Below are positions 1 through 8,769 of a stretch of DNA of 64,000 bases, piece by piece. Position 1 is the first letter of the stretch; every line of letters starts with the position of its first letter. The position numbers and the translations under genes were made by a program. Where the stretch lies: NCBI RefSeq assembly GCF_000211415.1, contig NZ_GL890774.1:289019-353018 (forward strand), read 5' to 3'. A model generated the notes under the pieces. It made no database searches and was not told where the DNA came from. It worked only from the letters and a program-made list of their open reading frames with translations. The DNA is from Enterobacter mori LMG 25706 (lineage in GTDB: Bacteria; Pseudomonadota; Gammaproteobacteria; Enterobacterales; Enterobacteriaceae).

Positions 1-86
1 GGCGGGGCTTTCTACAAAAAACCCCTAAGGTTTCCGCTAAAGCACGCCGTTATATAACCATAAGAGAAATTTTCTGTGCCTGAATA

Positions 87-103
87 CTGACACCCCGTGT
101 CAG
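87..103. promoter_or_regulatory. 7-bp inverted repeat, candidate operator of the WYL regulator
   Basis: CTGACAC and GTGTCAG form a perfect inverted repeat around CCC, 47 bp before the chosen start of the WYL-domain gene. WYL/DeoR-type regulators often autoregulate through such repeats. The assignment is inference from position. Confidence 0.4.
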
Positions 104-150
104 TGCTACCCGCATCATTCAGCGCCGACCCCAATATACAGGAAGACCTT

Positions 151-1041
151 ATGGCTAAATCGACGCGGAGCCGCTCGGCTGAACGTCTGGTCGATATTCT
201 GGTTGAGCTACATTTACACGGTGTGGTAAACCGCAGTGCGCTCATGGATAACTTTCCCCTCACCGAGCGCACTGTCTACCGCGATTTAAATGCACTCTCC
301 CCGATTGTTGAACATACCGGAAATGGGCTATATCGGCTCATTCATTCAGCGCAATCTCCCGGCTCGCAAGGACTGCACCACACCCTTGCTAACTTCCTGA
401 ATGCTGATAACTTTTTTCCCGATCGTAATACCGAATTTTGGCAGAAACTCGAAAACCGCGTTGATGAAAATCATATTCTTATTCTTGGCAACGACGCTGA
501 GCACACCGTACACCGTGATATTGGTCGTTATTTACCGAAAATTGAGAAATCGATTAAAAACCATAATGTTTGTCAGATCGTTTATAAAGGTAAAACCCGT
601 CTGATTAATCCTTACAAACTCATTAACAAAAAAAATATATGGTATTTACAAGCCACCGAAAATAGCAGGTTAAAATCCTTTTCGCTGAGCCAGATTCGCT
701 GGATGGATATTCAGGGCACGACATTTATTCCTGAAGAGAGCGTGATTGAACTACTGGAAAAAAGTCTCGATCCCTGGGTCTCTGAAGATACTTTCGAAGT
801 GAAAATATTTATCAACGATAATATTTCCCATTACTTTATGCGACGCGATCTCCTGCCGGAACAAGAGCTGCTGGAAGACCATCACGATGGCGTCACGCTC
901 CGCTGTCAGGCAGCACATGAGAACCAAATTTTGCCGCTGCTTTTGTACTGGCTGCCAAATATTCACATTTTAGAACCTGCCTGGCTGAGGGAAAAGCTGG
1001 TGACGACCCTGACAACCTATCTGGCTGAGTGCACGGTATAG
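151..1041 (+). CDS. WYL-domain transcriptional regulator (YafY-like)
   Basis: The 296-residue protein has an N-terminal winged helix-turn-helix (about residues 5-60, including a TERTVYRDLNAL recognition-helix-like stretch) and a C-terminal WYL-type ligand-sensing region; the segment RLINPYKLINKKNIWYLQA is the typical WYL core at about residues 150-170. The family binds DNA and senses nucleic acids or small ligands, and often controls defence or stress genes. I chose ATG at 151, preceded by GGAAG; an upstream GTG at 97 falls inside the inverted repeat. It stands alone, same strand as btsT but 218 bp away with its own regulatory region. The controlled genes are unknown. Confidence 0.8.
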   Translation: MAKSTRSRSAERLVDILVELHLHGVVNRSALMDNFPLTERTVYRDLNALSPIVEHTGNGLYRLIHSAQSPGSQGLHHTLANFLNADNFFPDRNTEFWQKLENRVDENHILILGNDAEHTVHRDIGRYLPKIEKSIKNHNVCQIVYKGKTRLINPYKLINKKNIWYLQATENSRLKSFSLSQIRWMDIQGTTFIPEESVIELLEKSLDPWVSEDTFEVKIFINDNISHYFMRRDLLPEQELLEDHHDGVTLRCQAAHENQILPLLLYWLPNIHILEPAWLREKLVTTLTTYLAECTV

Positions 1042-1048
1042 CTAACTG

Positions 1049-1064
1049 CGTGATCGAAATCACA
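1049..1064. promoter_or_regulatory. CRP-like site upstream of btsT
   Basis: CGTGA-N6-TCACA matches nine of ten conserved CRP half-site positions. It lies about 65 bp upstream of the BtsR repeats. E. coli btsT is known to depend on cAMP-CRP, which fits. Confidence 0.6.
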
Positions 1065-1112
1065 AATTTTCTCCCACCGGCGGCGAGCCTGAACCACTCG
1101 CCCTCACCTTTG

Positions 1113-1141
1113 ACCGCTCACCCATCACTTTCAACCACTCA
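1113..1141 (+). promoter_or_regulatory. BtsR (YehT) direct-repeat binding site
   Basis: ACCGCTCA (1113-1120) and ACCACTCA (1134-1141) are separated by 13 bp, matching the ACC[G/A]CT[C/T]A-N13 repeat described for the BtsR response regulator at E. coli yjiY. A degenerate third copy, ACCACTCG, lies at 1093-1100. This supports pyruvate-responsive control of btsT by the BtsS/BtsR two-component system. Confidence 0.8.
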
Positions 1142-1258
1142 CTCATTTACCGTCCTTTACACGCGCGAGGATCTGGCACGATCGCTCCAGCATTAATCAA
1201 TACCTCCTCACAACGAACCCTGACCCTTTTTTCTTTACATAAAAAACCAGGTCTTACT

Positions 1259-3412
1259 ATGGATACTAAAAAACTACTGAAGCACGTGCCCTGGGCCTTA
1301 CTCGGGATCCTCGGCGCTTTTTGTCTGGCGGTTGTCGCATTACGCCGGGGCGAACACGTAAGCGCCCTGTGGATCGTGGTCGCGTCCGTTTCCGTCTATC
1401 TTGTGGCTTATCGCTACTACAGCTTGTACATCGCGCAGAAGGTCATGAAGCTCGACCCGACGCGCGCCACGCCGGCGGTCATTAACAATGACGGCCTGAA
1501 CTACGTGCCAACCAACCGCTACGTGCTGTTTGGTCACCACTTTGCCGCTATCGCTGGTGCAGGCCCGCTGGTCGGCCCGGTGCTGGCCGCGCAGATGGGC
1601 TACCTGCCGGGTACCCTGTGGCTGCTCGCTGGCGTAGTGCTGGCAGGTGCGGTGCAGGACTTTATGGTGCTGTTTATCTCTTCTCGCCGTAACGGTGCCT
1701 CTCTGGGTGAGATGGTCAAAGAAGAGATGGGCCGCGTGCCGGGGACTATCGCCCTGTTCGGCTGCTTCCTGATTATGATCATCATCCTCGCGGTGCTGGC
1801 CCTGATCGTGGTGAAAGCATTGGCCGAAAGCCCATGGGGCGTCTTCACCGTCTGCTCAACCGTGCCGATTGCGCTGTTCATGGGTATCTACATGCGCTTC
1901 CTGAGACCGGGACGCGTGGGTGAAGTGTCGGTGATTGGTATCGTTCTGCTGGTGGCCTCCATCTACTTCGGCGGCGTGATTGCGCACGACCCGTACTGGG
2001 GCCCGGCGCTGACCTTCAAGGACACCACCATTACCTTCGCGCTGATTGGCTATGCGTTTATCTCCGCGCTGCTGCCGGTCTGGCTGATTCTGGCCCCGCG
2101 TGACTACCTGGCGACCTTCCTGAAAATCGGCGTTATCGTCGGTCTGGCGATCGGCATCCTGGTGATTAACCCGGACCTGAAAATGCCTGCGGTAACGCAG
2201 TACATCGACGGCACCGGCCCGCTGTGGAAAGGCGCCCTGTTCCCGTTCCTGTTCATCACCATCGCCTGCGGTGCGGTCTCTGGCTTCCACGCCCTGATTG
2301 CCTCCGGTACCACGCCTAAGCTGCTGGCGAACGAGAAAGATGCGCGTCTGATCGGCTACGGCGCAATGCTGATGGAGTCCTTCGTGGCGATCATGGCGCT
2401 GGTTGCAGCCTCCATTATCGAACCGGGTCTGTACTTCGCGATGAACACCCCGCCTGCTGGCCTCGGCATTACCATGCCAAACCTGCACGAGATGGGCGGT
2501 GACAACGCGGCGCTGATTATGGCGCAGCTGAAAGACGCAAGCGCACACGCGGCGGCGACCGTCAGCTCCTCGGGCTTCGTGATTTCGCCTGAGCAGATCA
2601 TGCAGACCGCGAAAGACATCGGCGAACCGTCCGTGCTGAACCGCGCCGGTGGCGCACCGACGCTGGCCGTCGGTATCGCGCACGTGTTCCACAAAGTGCT
2701 GCCGTGGGCGGACATGGGCTTCTGGTACCACTTCGGTATTCTGTTCGAAGCGCTGTTCATCCTGACCGCGCTGGATGCGGGTACCCGTGCGGGCCGCTTC
2801 ATGCTGCAGGACCTGCTCGGTAACTTCGTGCCGTTCCTGAAGAAAACAGACTCTCTGGTGGCGGGCATTCTGGGTACCGCGGGCTGCGTCGGCCTGTGGG
2901 GCTACCTGCTGTATCAGGGCGTTGTCGACCCGCTCGGCGGCGTGAAGAGCCTGTGGCCGCTGTTCGGTATCTCTAACCAGATGCTCGCAGCCGTTGCTCT
3001 GGTGCTCGGTACCGTGGTCCTCGTGAAGATGAAACGCACCAAATACATCTGGGTCACCGTGGTACCTGCGCTGTGGCTGCTGCTCTGCACCACCTGGGCG
3101 CTTGGCCTGAAGCTGTTCAGCGCCAACCCGCAGCTGGAAGGCTTCTTCTTCATGGCTAACCAGTACAAAGAGAAGATTGCCGCAGGCGGCGCGGATCTGA
3201 CCGCGCAGCAGATTGCCAACATGAACCATATCGTGGTGAACAACTACACCAACGCGGGTCTGAGCATTCTGTTCCTGGTGGTGGTGTACAGCATCATCTT
3301 CTACGGCATCAAAACCTGGATGAACGTGCGCAACGCCGACGGTCGTACGGATAAAGAGACCCCGTACGTGCCGGTGCCGGAAGGCGGCGTGAAGACCTCT
3401 TCACACCATTAA
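1259..3412 (+). CDS. btsT: Pyruvate/H+ symporter BtsT (CstA family)
   Basis: This 717-residue polytopic inner-membrane protein belongs to the CstA carbon-starvation family and corresponds to E. coli BtsT (YjiY), a high-affinity pyruvate/proton symporter. Many hydrophobic helices span the chain, with the CstA signature near residues 80-120 (HHFAAIAGAGPLVGPVLAAQ). The charged C-terminus follows the last helix. It heads a btsT-yjiX-yjiA gene order that is conserved in enterobacteria. The upstream region has a CRP-like site and BtsR repeats, so it is probably induced by pyruvate when carbon is limiting. A REP-type terminator follows. Length and identity match the family well. Confidence 0.95.
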   Translation: MDTKKLLKHVPWALLGILGAFCLAVVALRRGEHVSALWIVVASVSVYLVAYRYYSLYIAQKVMKLDPTRATPAVINNDGLNYVPTNRYVLFGHHFAAIAGAGPLVGPVLAAQMGYLPGTLWLLAGVVLAGAVQDFMVLFISSRRNGASLGEMVKEEMGRVPGTIALFGCFLIMIIILAVLALIVVKALAESPWGVFTVCSTVPIALFMGIYMRFLRPGRVGEVSVIGIVLLVASIYFGGVIAHDPYWGPALTFKDTTITFALIGYAFISALLPVWLILAPRDYLATFLKIGVIVGLAIGILVINPDLKMPAVTQYIDGTGPLWKGALFPFLFITIACGAVSGFHALIASGTTPKLLANEKDARLIGYGAMLMESFVAIMALVAASIIEPGLYFAMNTPPAGLGITMPNLHEMGGDNAALIMAQLKDASAHAAATVSSSGFVISPEQIMQTAKDIGEPSVLNRAGGAPTLAVGIAHVFHKVLPWADMGFWYHFGILFEALFILTALDAGTRAGRFMLQDLLGNFVPFLKKTDSLVAGILGTAGCVGLWGYLLYQGVVDPLGGVKSLWPLFGISNQMLAAVALVLGTVVLVKMKRTKYIWVTVVPALWLLLCTTWALGLKLFSANPQLEGFFFMANQYKEKIAAGGADLTAQQIANMNHIVVNNYTNAGLSILFLVVVYSIIFYGIKTWMNVRNADGRTDKETPYVPVPEGGVKTSSHH

Positions 3413-3417
3413 AAAAA

Positions 3418-3493
3418 TGGCGGGTGGCGCTACGCTGACCCGCCCTACACAGAAACTGTAGGCCCGGTAAGCGTAGCGCCACCGGGCTTTTTC
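3418..3493. repeat. REP/BIME palindrome acting as terminator after btsT
   Basis: Two REP-like units lie here. The second (GCCCGGT at 3462-3468 pairing with ACCGGGC at 3481-3487) is followed by TTTTT, so it can serve as an intrinsic terminator or attenuator between btsT and yjiX. Confidence 0.75.
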
Positions 3494-3508
3494 TGTCTGG
3501 AACCCACA

Positions 3509-3712
3509 ATGTTTGGTAATTTAGGCGAAGCAAAAAAATACCTCGGTCAGGCGGCAAAAATGCTGATTGGCATTCCGGACTATGACAACTACGTTGAGCA
3601 TATGAAGACCAACCATCCGGATAAGCCGTACATGACCTACACCGAATTCTTCCGCGAGCGGCAGGAAGCGCGCTACGGCGGAAGTGGAGAAGGCGGCGTC
3701 CGCTGCTGCTAA
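3509..3712 (+). CDS. yjiX: YbdD/YjiX family small protein
   Basis: The 67-residue protein matches the YbdD/YjiX (DUF466) family, whose genes sit next to CstA-family transporters. Features seen are the [21 protein letters not shown] start, a [12 protein letters not shown] core and a cysteine pair at the C-terminus. In E. coli the paralogue next to cstA is thought to assist the transporter, but the biochemical role is not settled. It lies between btsT and yjiA, 11 bases upstream of the yjiA start. Confidence 0.9.
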   Translation: MFGNLGEAKKYLGQAAKMLIGIPDYDNYVEHMKTNHPDKPYMTYTEFFRERQEARYGGSGEGGVRCC

Positions 3713-3722
3713 AGGAGAGACC

Positions 3723-4676
3723 ATGACCCCGATTGCCGTTACCCTGCTGACCGGTTTTCTCGGCGCCGGTAAAACCACCCTGCTGCGCCACATCCTGAAT
3801 GAACAGCACGGCTTCAAAATCGCCGTCATCGAAAACGAGTTCGGCGAAGTCTCCGTTGACGACCAGCTGATCGGCGATCGCGCCACCCAGATCAAAACCC
3901 TGACCAACGGCTGCATCTGCTGTACCCGCTCTAACGAGCTGGAAGACGCCCTGCTGGACCTGCTCGACAGCCGCGACCGCGGTGAAATCGACTTTGACCG
4001 TCTGGTGATCGAGTGCACCGGCATGGCCGACCCCGGCCCGATTATTCAGACCTTTTTCTCGCACGAGATCCTCTGCCAGCGCTATCTGCTGGACGGCGTC
4101 ATTGCCCTGGTCGATGCGGTCCACGCCGACGAGCAGATGAACCAGTTCACCATCGCCCAGTCTCAGGTGGGCTACGCCGACCGCATCCTGCTGACCAAAA
4201 CCGACGTGGCGGGCGAAAGCGTTAAGCTGCGCGAGCGTCTGACCCGCATTAACTCCCGCGCGCCGGTTTACACGGTGACGCATGGCGACATCGATCTTTC
4301 TCAGCTGTTCAATACCCACGGCTTTATGCTGGAAGAGAACGTCACCGCAAAACCGCGCTTCCACTTTATGGGAGACAAGCAAAACGACGTGGCGTCGACT
4401 GTGGTGGAGCTGGACTATCCGGTGGACATCGGTGAGGTTTCGCGCGTGATGGAGAACCTGCTGCTGTCGTTTGCCGACAAGCTGCTGCGCTACAAAGGGA
4501 TGCTGTGGATTGACGGCGAGCCGAACCGCCTGCTGTTTCAGGGCGTACAGCGCCTGTACAGCGCCGACTGGGACAGGCCGTGGGGCGATGAACCGCCGCA
4601 CAGCGTGATGGTGTTTATTGGCATCCAGCTGCCGGAAGAGGAAATTCGGGCGGCGTTTGCAGGGCTGAAGAAATAA
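3723..4676 (+). CDS. yjiA: COG0523/CobW-family GTPase YjiA
   Basis: The 317-residue P-loop GTPase has a Walker A motif GFLGAGKTT at residues 11-19 and the CxCC metal-binding motif at C64-C66-C67, followed by a CobW C-terminal domain with RYKGMLWIDGEPNRLLFQGV. The family are metal chaperone-type GTPases that bind zinc or other transition metals. ATG at 3723 follows AAAGGAGAGA; an in-frame GTG at 3684 lies within yjiX and is rejected. It is co-transcribed with btsT-yjiX by position. In E. coli K-12 this gene borders the restriction-rich immigration control region. Confidence 0.95.
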   Translation: MTPIAVTLLTGFLGAGKTTLLRHILNEQHGFKIAVIENEFGEVSVDDQLIGDRATQIKTLTNGCICCTRSNELEDALLDLLDSRDRGEIDFDRLVIECTGMADPGPIIQTFFSHEILCQRYLLDGVIALVDAVHADEQMNQFTIAQSQVGYADRILLTKTDVAGESVKLRERLTRINSRAPVYTVTHGDIDLSQLFNTHGFMLEENVTAKPRFHFMGDKQNDVASTVVELDYPVDIGEVSRVMENLLLSFADKLLRYKGMLWIDGEPNRLLFQGVQRLYSADWDRPWGDEPPHSVMVFIGIQLPEEEIRAAFAGLKK

Positions 4677-4720
4677 CCGCTATGTATCCCCTCTGCCCAT
4701 AAAATATTGCCTGCACAGAC

Positions 4721-4757
4721 CCCCCCTCTCCCTTGAGGGAGAGGGCTGGGGTGAGGG
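4721..4757. repeat. Dispersed CCCTCTCCC hairpin repeat, copy 1
   Basis: CCCTCTCCC (4724-4732) and GGGAGAGGG (4737-4745) form a 9-bp stem followed by GCTGGGGTGAGGG. A close second copy lies at 14942-14976. It sits between the convergent yjiA and phytase-like genes and may act as a transcription barrier. Confidence 0.75.
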
Positions 4758-4763
4758 GGATAC

Positions 4764-6122
4764 TTATTTCACCGCCTCCGGCAGCGTCACTATCCACAGC
4801 TCGCTGTCAGACTCCGGCTTCTTCAGCGGCTTCACGCTGAGCGTGGTTTCCACCGGTTTATCATCCAGCGTCAGCTTGCCTTCCGCATTCACCCGATAAT
4901 CCTTGAGCTTCTTGCCCTCGACAGGATTTTGCATCGCCACCTTCACGCCAAAGTCGTTATCGTTCGCCACCGCAAGCGTTTTGCTGTCGATCAGCGCCAG
5001 CCCTTCGGCCTTCTCCTGCTGCCAGCCGAGCGCGCGCAAATCAACAACCTGCGTTTTTGCAGCAAGCGTTATGCCACGCTGCGCCAGAGTTTTCTCATCA
5101 TCAAACTCCGGGTACTCGCCCGGCTTGTCAAAGGCGCTCAGGTCGCTCGCCTTACTGAGATCCACCTTATAAATCAGGTTACGCATCCCGTCGTTTTTAT
5201 CGCTTCCCTGCTCAATCAGCAGAATGTGCTGGTCATCGAGCGCCACGATGTCGCCGATTTTGGCGTCGCTGTTTTTGCTGTAGGCCGCACTGTCGATAGG
5301 GTAACCGTACATCGCGGTTTTCCCGGTCGCCGGGTCGAAGCTCACCAGACGCGTAAACAGCGCCTGCTTTTTGCTCTTACCGTCGATATCCAGCGTACTT
5401 TGCACGGCGGCGATAATCCGCCCGTCCGGCATGCGGGTCAGGCCTTCAAAGCCCCGATTCGCCTGACGCCATTTGATAATGTTTGGCAGACCGCCCGCGA
5501 TGGATTTCTCCCCTTCCGCCGCCTGCGGCCCGTGGATCGCCAGGATCTTCCCTTTGCTGTCGACGTTAATCAGGAACGGGCCATACTCGTCGCACAGCCA
5601 GTAGCCGCCTTTGCCGTCCGGCGTGATGCCTTCCGTGTCCAGCCCGCGGTTGTCGCCCTTCAGAATGTTTAGCGTGTCGCTGAATGCCACTTCATTGGTG
5701 GAGCCAATCACGCCGCTTTGCAGCGGCAGACCGTTAATCTCGCCTTTATCGTCATGCAGCGGACGGGCATCCGTTGCCTCTGCCTTGCCGTTCTGGACGC
5801 GAATGGTCATCAGCAGCGGCGCGAAATCTGGCGTGACAAATATTTTGGCTTCGTTTTTACCTCTTTTTGGCGCATCGGCGTTGGGACCGCGATCGGTCAC
5901 GGTCGCAAAGGTCAGGGCGTCCCCCTGTTTGCCGGTAAACAGCAGGCCAGAGCCAATCCCTACCGGGAGTCCGTTCGGAAACGCGCTGGCAAACGCGCCG
6001 CTGTATTTCACATGCGAGCCTTCAGGGAAGCTGACGATATAGCGCTCTGCGGTAGGTTGTGCCGCCACGGCAGAGAATGAGAGCGCACAGCCCACGAGTA
6101 CAGGAATGATTTTTCTTTTCAT
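4764..6122 (-). CDS. Esterase-like activity of phytase family protein, exported
   Basis: This 452-residue protein starts with a clear Sec signal peptide (MKRKIIPVLVGCALSFSAVA, cleavage near AQP) and then matches the phytase-like/esterase-like beta-propeller family (PF13449 type). Recognisable parts are the VTDRGPNAD turn, the RGLDTEGITPD segment, DEYGPFL, GFEGLTRMPDGRI and a late EKAEGLALID repeat; acidic residues in these turns are typical of a calcium-binding propeller. It should act in the periplasm, but the substrate is not known. It stands alone, convergent with yjiA. Confidence 0.8.
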   Translation of the reverse strand: MKRKIIPVLVGCALSFSAVAAQPTAERYIVSFPEGSHVKYSGAFASAFPNGLPVGIGSGLLFTGKQGDALTFATVTDRGPNADAPKRGKNEAKIFVTPDFAPLLMTIRVQNGKAEATDARPLHDDKGEINGLPLQSGVIGSTNEVAFSDTLNILKGDNRGLDTEGITPDGKGGYWLCDEYGPFLINVDSKGKILAIHGPQAAEGEKSIAGGLPNIIKWRQANRGFEGLTRMPDGRIIAAVQSTLDIDGKSKKQALFTRLVSFDPATGKTAMYGYPIDSAAYSKNSDAKIGDIVALDDQHILLIEQGSDKNDGMRNLIYKVDLSKASDLSAFDKPGEYPEFDDEKTLAQRGITLAAKTQVVDLRALGWQQEKAEGLALIDSKTLAVANDNDFGVKVAMQNPVEGKKLKDYRVNAEGKLTLDDKPVETTLSVKPLKKPESDSELWIVTLPEAVK

Positions 6123-6453
6123 GTTGTTAGCATCCAGTTAGTGAAGCCAACACCGTAATGAAGAAACGTGTCAGAAAAACGACATGAAAGGACGACGGAT
6201 CTGCACAAAATTACGTATAGCAACCACCAGAAATGTAAACCTCTGTCTTTATCTGTGACAACTGAAACACTTTTGGAAATTATTAGAAACTCAATTAATT
6301 CATCTCAAATGGCTTTCTTTGCCTCGTTCAGTTGTCGTTTAGCCAAAAATCTAAACTGTTCCTAAACGCGAATTTATTTGTCATTGACGACCTTCTAAAC
6401 AAACAATTTGGCAACAGATAAAGATTAAACCCCCAACAAAAACAGCATAAAAC

Positions 6454-6469
6454 TGCGATAGATATCACA
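6454..6469. promoter_or_regulatory. CRP-like site upstream of the YfaZ-type porin gene
   Basis: TGCGA-N6-TCACA matches the CRP consensus at nine of ten half-site positions, 64 bp before the porin start. The rest of the 6123-6532 gap is AT-rich divergent promoter DNA; I see no convincing gene there. Confidence 0.4.
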
Positions 6470-6532
6470 TTTGCAGTCATAAACATCCGTTGTTAAGGTG
6501 CCCTCAGATTAATTTGATAACGAGGAACACTC

Positions 6533-7078
6533 ATGAAAACGCTTAACGTACTTATCCTTTCCGCTCTGACCGCGGTATCTGGCTCCGCACTGGCAATGGG
6601 CGGCAGCATTGAGCAGGGTAAAAACTTTACCAACCTGAATGTGGAAATGGGTAAATCTACCTCCGGCCTGTATACCGAAGGCAACTGGCTGAAAAATACC
6701 GATGACGGCACCACGACCGGTGGCGTAGGTGCAGGCTACAACGTTGAAGTCGGCCCCGTGATGTTGAACGCAGGCGCTAAGGCTCTCTATGTTGGCCCGA
6801 AAAAAGGCGATAACGGCGTGGCGTTCCCAATCGGCGGCGGCGTGAACGTTGCTCTGACCGATAGCATCAAGGTCTTCGGCGAAGGTTACGTTGCGCCTGA
6901 CGGGCTGAACAACAGCGTGAAAAACTATGTTGAAGCTAACGGCGGTGTAAGCTGGACCCCAATCAAACCGGTTACGCTGAAAGTGGGTTACCGCCACGTG
7001 AGCGTTGACGGCAAAGATGGTCGTCCAAACCACACCCTGATTGACGGTGCGTACGTGGGCGGCGGCGTGAGCTTCTAA
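6533..7078 (+). CDS. YfaZ-family outer membrane protein
   Basis: The 181-residue protein has a signal peptide (about 20 residues, ending SGSALA before MGG) and a small beta-barrel pattern of alternating amphipathic strands, ending in the C-terminal aromatic signature VGGGVSF. It matches the YfaZ family of enterobacterial outer membrane proteins, for which no transport substrate is established. A GAGG ribosome site precedes the ATG. It is monocistronic and followed by REP elements and an intrinsic terminator. Confidence 0.85.
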   Translation: MKTLNVLILSALTAVSGSALAMGGSIEQGKNFTNLNVEMGKSTSGLYTEGNWLKNTDDGTTTGGVGAGYNVEVGPVMLNAGAKALYVGPKKGDNGVAFPIGGGVNVALTDSIKVFGEGYVAPDGLNNSVKNYVEANGGVSWTPIKPVTLKVGYRHVSVDGKDGRPNHTLIDGAYVGGGVSF

Positions 7079-7087
7079 GGCTGTATT

Positions 7088-7187
7088 ACGCCCGGCGGCG
7101 CTACGCTTGCACGGGCCTACAATGAACTGTGCAATCTATTGATACTATTGCACATTGTAGGCCGGGTAAGCGCAGCGCCACCCGGCA
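7088..7187. repeat. BIME (two inverted REP units)
   Basis: Two REP units in opposite orientation (around 7089-7122 and 7157-7187) flank a short central spacer, between the convergent porin and aldehyde dehydrogenase genes. Confidence 0.8.
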
Positions 7188-7212
7188 AGAAAGGGTATAG
7201 TACTCTTCATGG

Positions 7213-7240
7213 AAAACCTGCCGGTTGGCAGGTTTTTTAT
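7213..7240. terminator. Bidirectional intrinsic terminator
   Basis: AAAACCTGCC and GGCAGGTTTT make a 10-bp stem around GGTT, with a T-run on the plus strand and A-run before it, lying between convergent genes. Confidence 0.8.
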
Positions 7241-7246
7241 TACCTC

Positions 7247-8617
7247 TTACTTACGCACCACCACCAGCTTCTGGTTCACAAACTCTTTGATCCCCAGATC
7301 CGACAGCTCGCGACCGTAACCGGACCGCTTCACGCCGCCAAACGGCAGTTCTGCCGCGGTATCGGTGAGCCAGTTGATATACACCATCCCGGTCTCAATC
7401 CGCGACGCCATTTTCTTCGCACGCTCAATATCCTGGCTGAATACCGCGCCGCCCAGGCCGTAGTGCGAGTCGTTAGCCAGCGCAACCGCCTCGTCGTCGC
7501 TTTTCACGACGTACATCTGCGCTACCGGGCCGAAGAATTCTTCGAAGTACGCCGGGTTGTCGCGGGAGATATTCGTCAGGATCGTCGGTTCGAAGAAGCT
7601 CCCGTCACGCTGTACGGGCTTGCCACCATGGTGCAGCGTCGCGCCGTTTTTCACCGCCTCGTTAACCTGTTTGGTCAGCGTTTCGAGCGCGTCTTTAGAC
7701 GACAGCGGCCCCAGCGTGGTGGTTTCGTCCAGCGGATCGCCTATCTTCACCTGCTTAAACGCCTCGGTGAATTTGCTCAGGAACGTATCAGCAATCTTCT
7801 CGTGCAGGATAAAGCGCTTCGCCGCCGTACAAACCTGTCCGGCATTGTTGAGCCGCGCGTTAACGCCGATCTTCACGGCTTTATCAAGGTCGGCATCGTC
7901 CAGCACCACGAACACATCGTTACCGCCCAGTTCGAGCGTAGATTTCTTGATGTGCTTCGCCGCCTGCGCCGCTACAACGCTGCCCGCTTTTTCGGAACCG
8001 GTCAGCGCCGCCCCCTGCACGCGATCGTCGGCAATAATATGTGCCACCTGATCCGAAGAGATAAACAGGTTGGTCCATGTCCCTTCCGGCGCTCCCGCCT
8101 CGCGCACCAGGTGGGCAAAGGTTTCGGCGCAGTGCGGCACGATGCTGGCATGCTTGGCGATCACCGGGTTGCCCGCCGCCAGGTTTGGCGCCAGGACGCG
8201 CATCAGCTGGTAGTACGGGAAGTTCCACGGCTCAACGGCCATCAGCACGCCGATGGGGTGGTGCTCCACCCACGCTTCCCCGAGCTCAGAGTCGTACTTC
8301 ACTGGGGCAAGGAAACGCTTCGCGTTGTCGGCGTAGTAGCGAGCGATCTGCGCGCACAGCTTCATCTCGCCGCGACTCTGTTCGATGAGCTTACCCATCT
8401 CCTGGCTGGCGATTTTCGCCAGATCCTCCACGCGCGCGTCAATCAGGTCGGCAAGCTTATGCAGCACCGGCAGGCGCTGGCTGATGTCGCCTTTCGCCCA
8501 GTCCGAATGGTAAAGCGCATCGGCCGCCTTGAGCGCCGCTTCGATATCCGCATCGGTATGTGAGGGGTATTCTTTGATGAGCTGGTTAGTGGCAGGATTT
8601 ACTGTCTGATAGGCCAT
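7247..8617 (-). CDS. NAD(P)-dependent succinate-semialdehyde dehydrogenase family protein
   Basis: This 456-residue aldehyde dehydrogenase carries the family motifs: EPWNFPYYQL cofactor region, ALTGSEKAG turn, catalytic-glutamate motif LELGGND and the catalytic cysteine in NNAGQVCTAAKR. It resembles the Sad/GabD branch that oxidises succinate semialdehyde to succinate, although it is clearly distinct from E. coli YneI, so the exact aldehyde is uncertain. ATG at 8617 is preceded by AAGGAG; a longer reading from 8665 lacks support. It is divergent from an AraC regulator across a 152-bp gap, suggesting that regulator may control it. Confidence 0.85.
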   Translation of the reverse strand: MAYQTVNPATNQLIKEYPSHTDADIEAALKAADALYHSDWAKGDISQRLPVLHKLADLIDARVEDLAKIASQEMGKLIEQSRGEMKLCAQIARYYADNAKRFLAPVKYDSELGEAWVEHHPIGVLMAVEPWNFPYYQLMRVLAPNLAAGNPVIAKHASIVPHCAETFAHLVREAGAPEGTWTNLFISSDQVAHIIADDRVQGAALTGSEKAGSVVAAQAAKHIKKSTLELGGNDVFVVLDDADLDKAVKIGVNARLNNAGQVCTAAKRFILHEKIADTFLSKFTEAFKQVKIGDPLDETTTLGPLSSKDALETLTKQVNEAVKNGATLHHGGKPVQRDGSFFEPTILTNISRDNPAYFEEFFGPVAQMYVVKSDDEAVALANDSHYGLGGAVFSQDIERAKKMASRIETGMVYINWLTDTAAELPFGGVKRSGYGRELSDLGIKEFVNQKLVVVRK

Positions 8618-8769
8618 GTCGAATCTCCTTGTTTTACCGCTTAGGGTATTAAGGGTAGTCAACAATGACTGGCTGTGGGCGTAAAGTTGGGTATATCCGG
8701 AAGGTTCTTAATGAAGCGCTGCCAGAGGGTTCGCTGACGTGGTATAAAAAACCTTCAGAAGGAGCGCCC

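Noticed and set aside
1856-3229. Long minus-strand frame antisense to btsT (also 7139-8563, 3309-4601 and 38133-39221)
   Set aside because: These run opposite to strongly recognised genes in GC-rich DNA, with basic, low-complexity translations and no ribosome sites. They are shadows of the real genes.
6168-6365. 65-residue frame in the phytase-porin gap
   Set aside because: AT-rich, no ribosome site, no family; the gap looks like promoter DNA.
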